Assembly (NCBI GenBank): GCA_015499985.1
Contig: JAAAUF010000798.1
Span: forward strand, 1 to 19,382
Direction: 5' to 3'
Length of the DNA stretch: 19,382 bases
From: Haplosporangium gracile
Taxonomy: Eukaryota > Mortierellomycota > Mortierellomycetes > Mortierellales > Mortierellaceae
Within the stretch, counting starts at the first letter, position 1. The number at the start of each line of letters is the position of its first letter. The notes under the pieces are model-generated. The model had not been told where the DNA came from and did no database searches. It worked only from the letters and a program-made list of their open reading frames with translations. The position numbers were made by a program, and so were the translations under genes. This document shows, piece by piece, positions 18,870 through 19,382 of this stretch.

Positions 18870-19382
18870 TCTGCTGGGTTAATTAATCAAGCGAACAACA
18901 GAGGTGATCGTAAAACTCAAAAAAGAGACTCCTCCTTCTTTCGTCTTTCAGTACACCGAGCTACTCATAATGCTCTCATAGCGCGCTCAACCCTGGACAA
19001 TGAAGAGCGAAGCGGTATGCCATAGTGCTATGAAAAAATCTGACCCTCTTATGTGTAGCACTGGCGCCCTGTGATCTCTTTTAAGGCTTTCTAATATACT
19101 CAGAACCCTTTTACCCCCATTTCCTCTACGCATACCCTCTTTGATGATCACTCACAAACAATATGTACAGGGATTAATTTATTGACAACCCGGGTTGCTC
19201 GAATTATTTAACAGCCCCCTCCGTTTTCCTCACTAAGTCCATGTAACCCACTTTTTTGTTTTCAAGACAGAAGCGTGTACAGGAGAGGCCAAGCTCATTG
19301 AAACAACCCGCTTTCCTTCGCGCCCCTTCGAAGCATCATTTGTGCATCCTCAGAGGTGATAATTGAAGCGTTTGTGCTGAAA

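Larger units (their letters stand above)
17722..19382. other. 1.66 kb right-hand region without a confident gene
   Basis: The left part (about 17765-17910) is pyrimidine-rich on + like the leaders of real genes here. It is followed by an open frame considered separately. From about 18300 to the window end composition is mixed, with no long open frame, recognisable domain, tRNA or repeat family. Two adjacent small hairpins are present at 18838-18869. Confidence 0.65.

Noticed and set aside
18741..19025. A 94-codon + strand open frame near the right end
   Set aside because: It is short and hydrophilic, with no recognisable domain, leader context or codon pattern distinguishing it from chance.

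Overview
This window looks like nuclear DNA of a filamentous fungus. The evidence is short GT-AG introns of about 46 to 135 nt, pyrimidine-rich leaders ahead of start codons, AATAAA-type signals after stop codons, long proteins rich in Ser, Gln, Asn and Asp, and a eukaryotic-type tRNA-His guanylyltransferase. The style fits an early-diverging fungus such as the Mortierella group. That placement is inferred from gene style, not from a database match.

Layout from left to right: (1) positions 1-45 hold the 3' part of a tRNA-Asp(GUC) gene on the + strand, cut by the window edge and followed by a T-rich Pol III terminator. (2) Positions 251-5312 on the - strand hold one very large, mostly disordered Ser/Gln-rich protein. 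It is read as two exons joined in frame across a short intron. (3) Positions 5313-8207 are a 2.9 kb intergenic stretch, purine-rich on the + strand, with a (CAA)16 microsatellite. (4) Positions 8208-9519 on the - strand hold a complete three-exon THG1 gene. It has an unusually long low-complexity insert near its C terminus. (5) Positions 9520-10493 are a divergent intergenic region with an A26 run and CTTC repeats. (6) Positions 10494-13931 on the + strand hold a two-exon acidic, coiled-coil, Ser/Thr-rich protein of unknown function. (7) Positions 13932-16662 are a 2.7 kb intergenic region with small tandem repeats, a G12 run, a possible short spliced transcript and a long polypyrimidine leader. 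(8) Positions 16663-17721 on the + strand hold an intronless seven-transmembrane protein with several GPCR-like features. (9) Positions 17722-19382 have no confident gene, only a weak candidate small secreted protein and a pair of tiny hairpins.

The genes do not form an obvious pathway. THG1 and tRNA-Asp are housekeeping translation genes. The two large disordered or coiled-coil proteins look like lineage-restricted scaffold or regulatory proteins. The seven-transmembrane protein is a candidate receptor. I see no mobile element, CRISPR array, viral gene or clear gene cluster. The items most worth a second look are the GPCR-like protein, the THG1 insert and the two large uncharacterised proteins.
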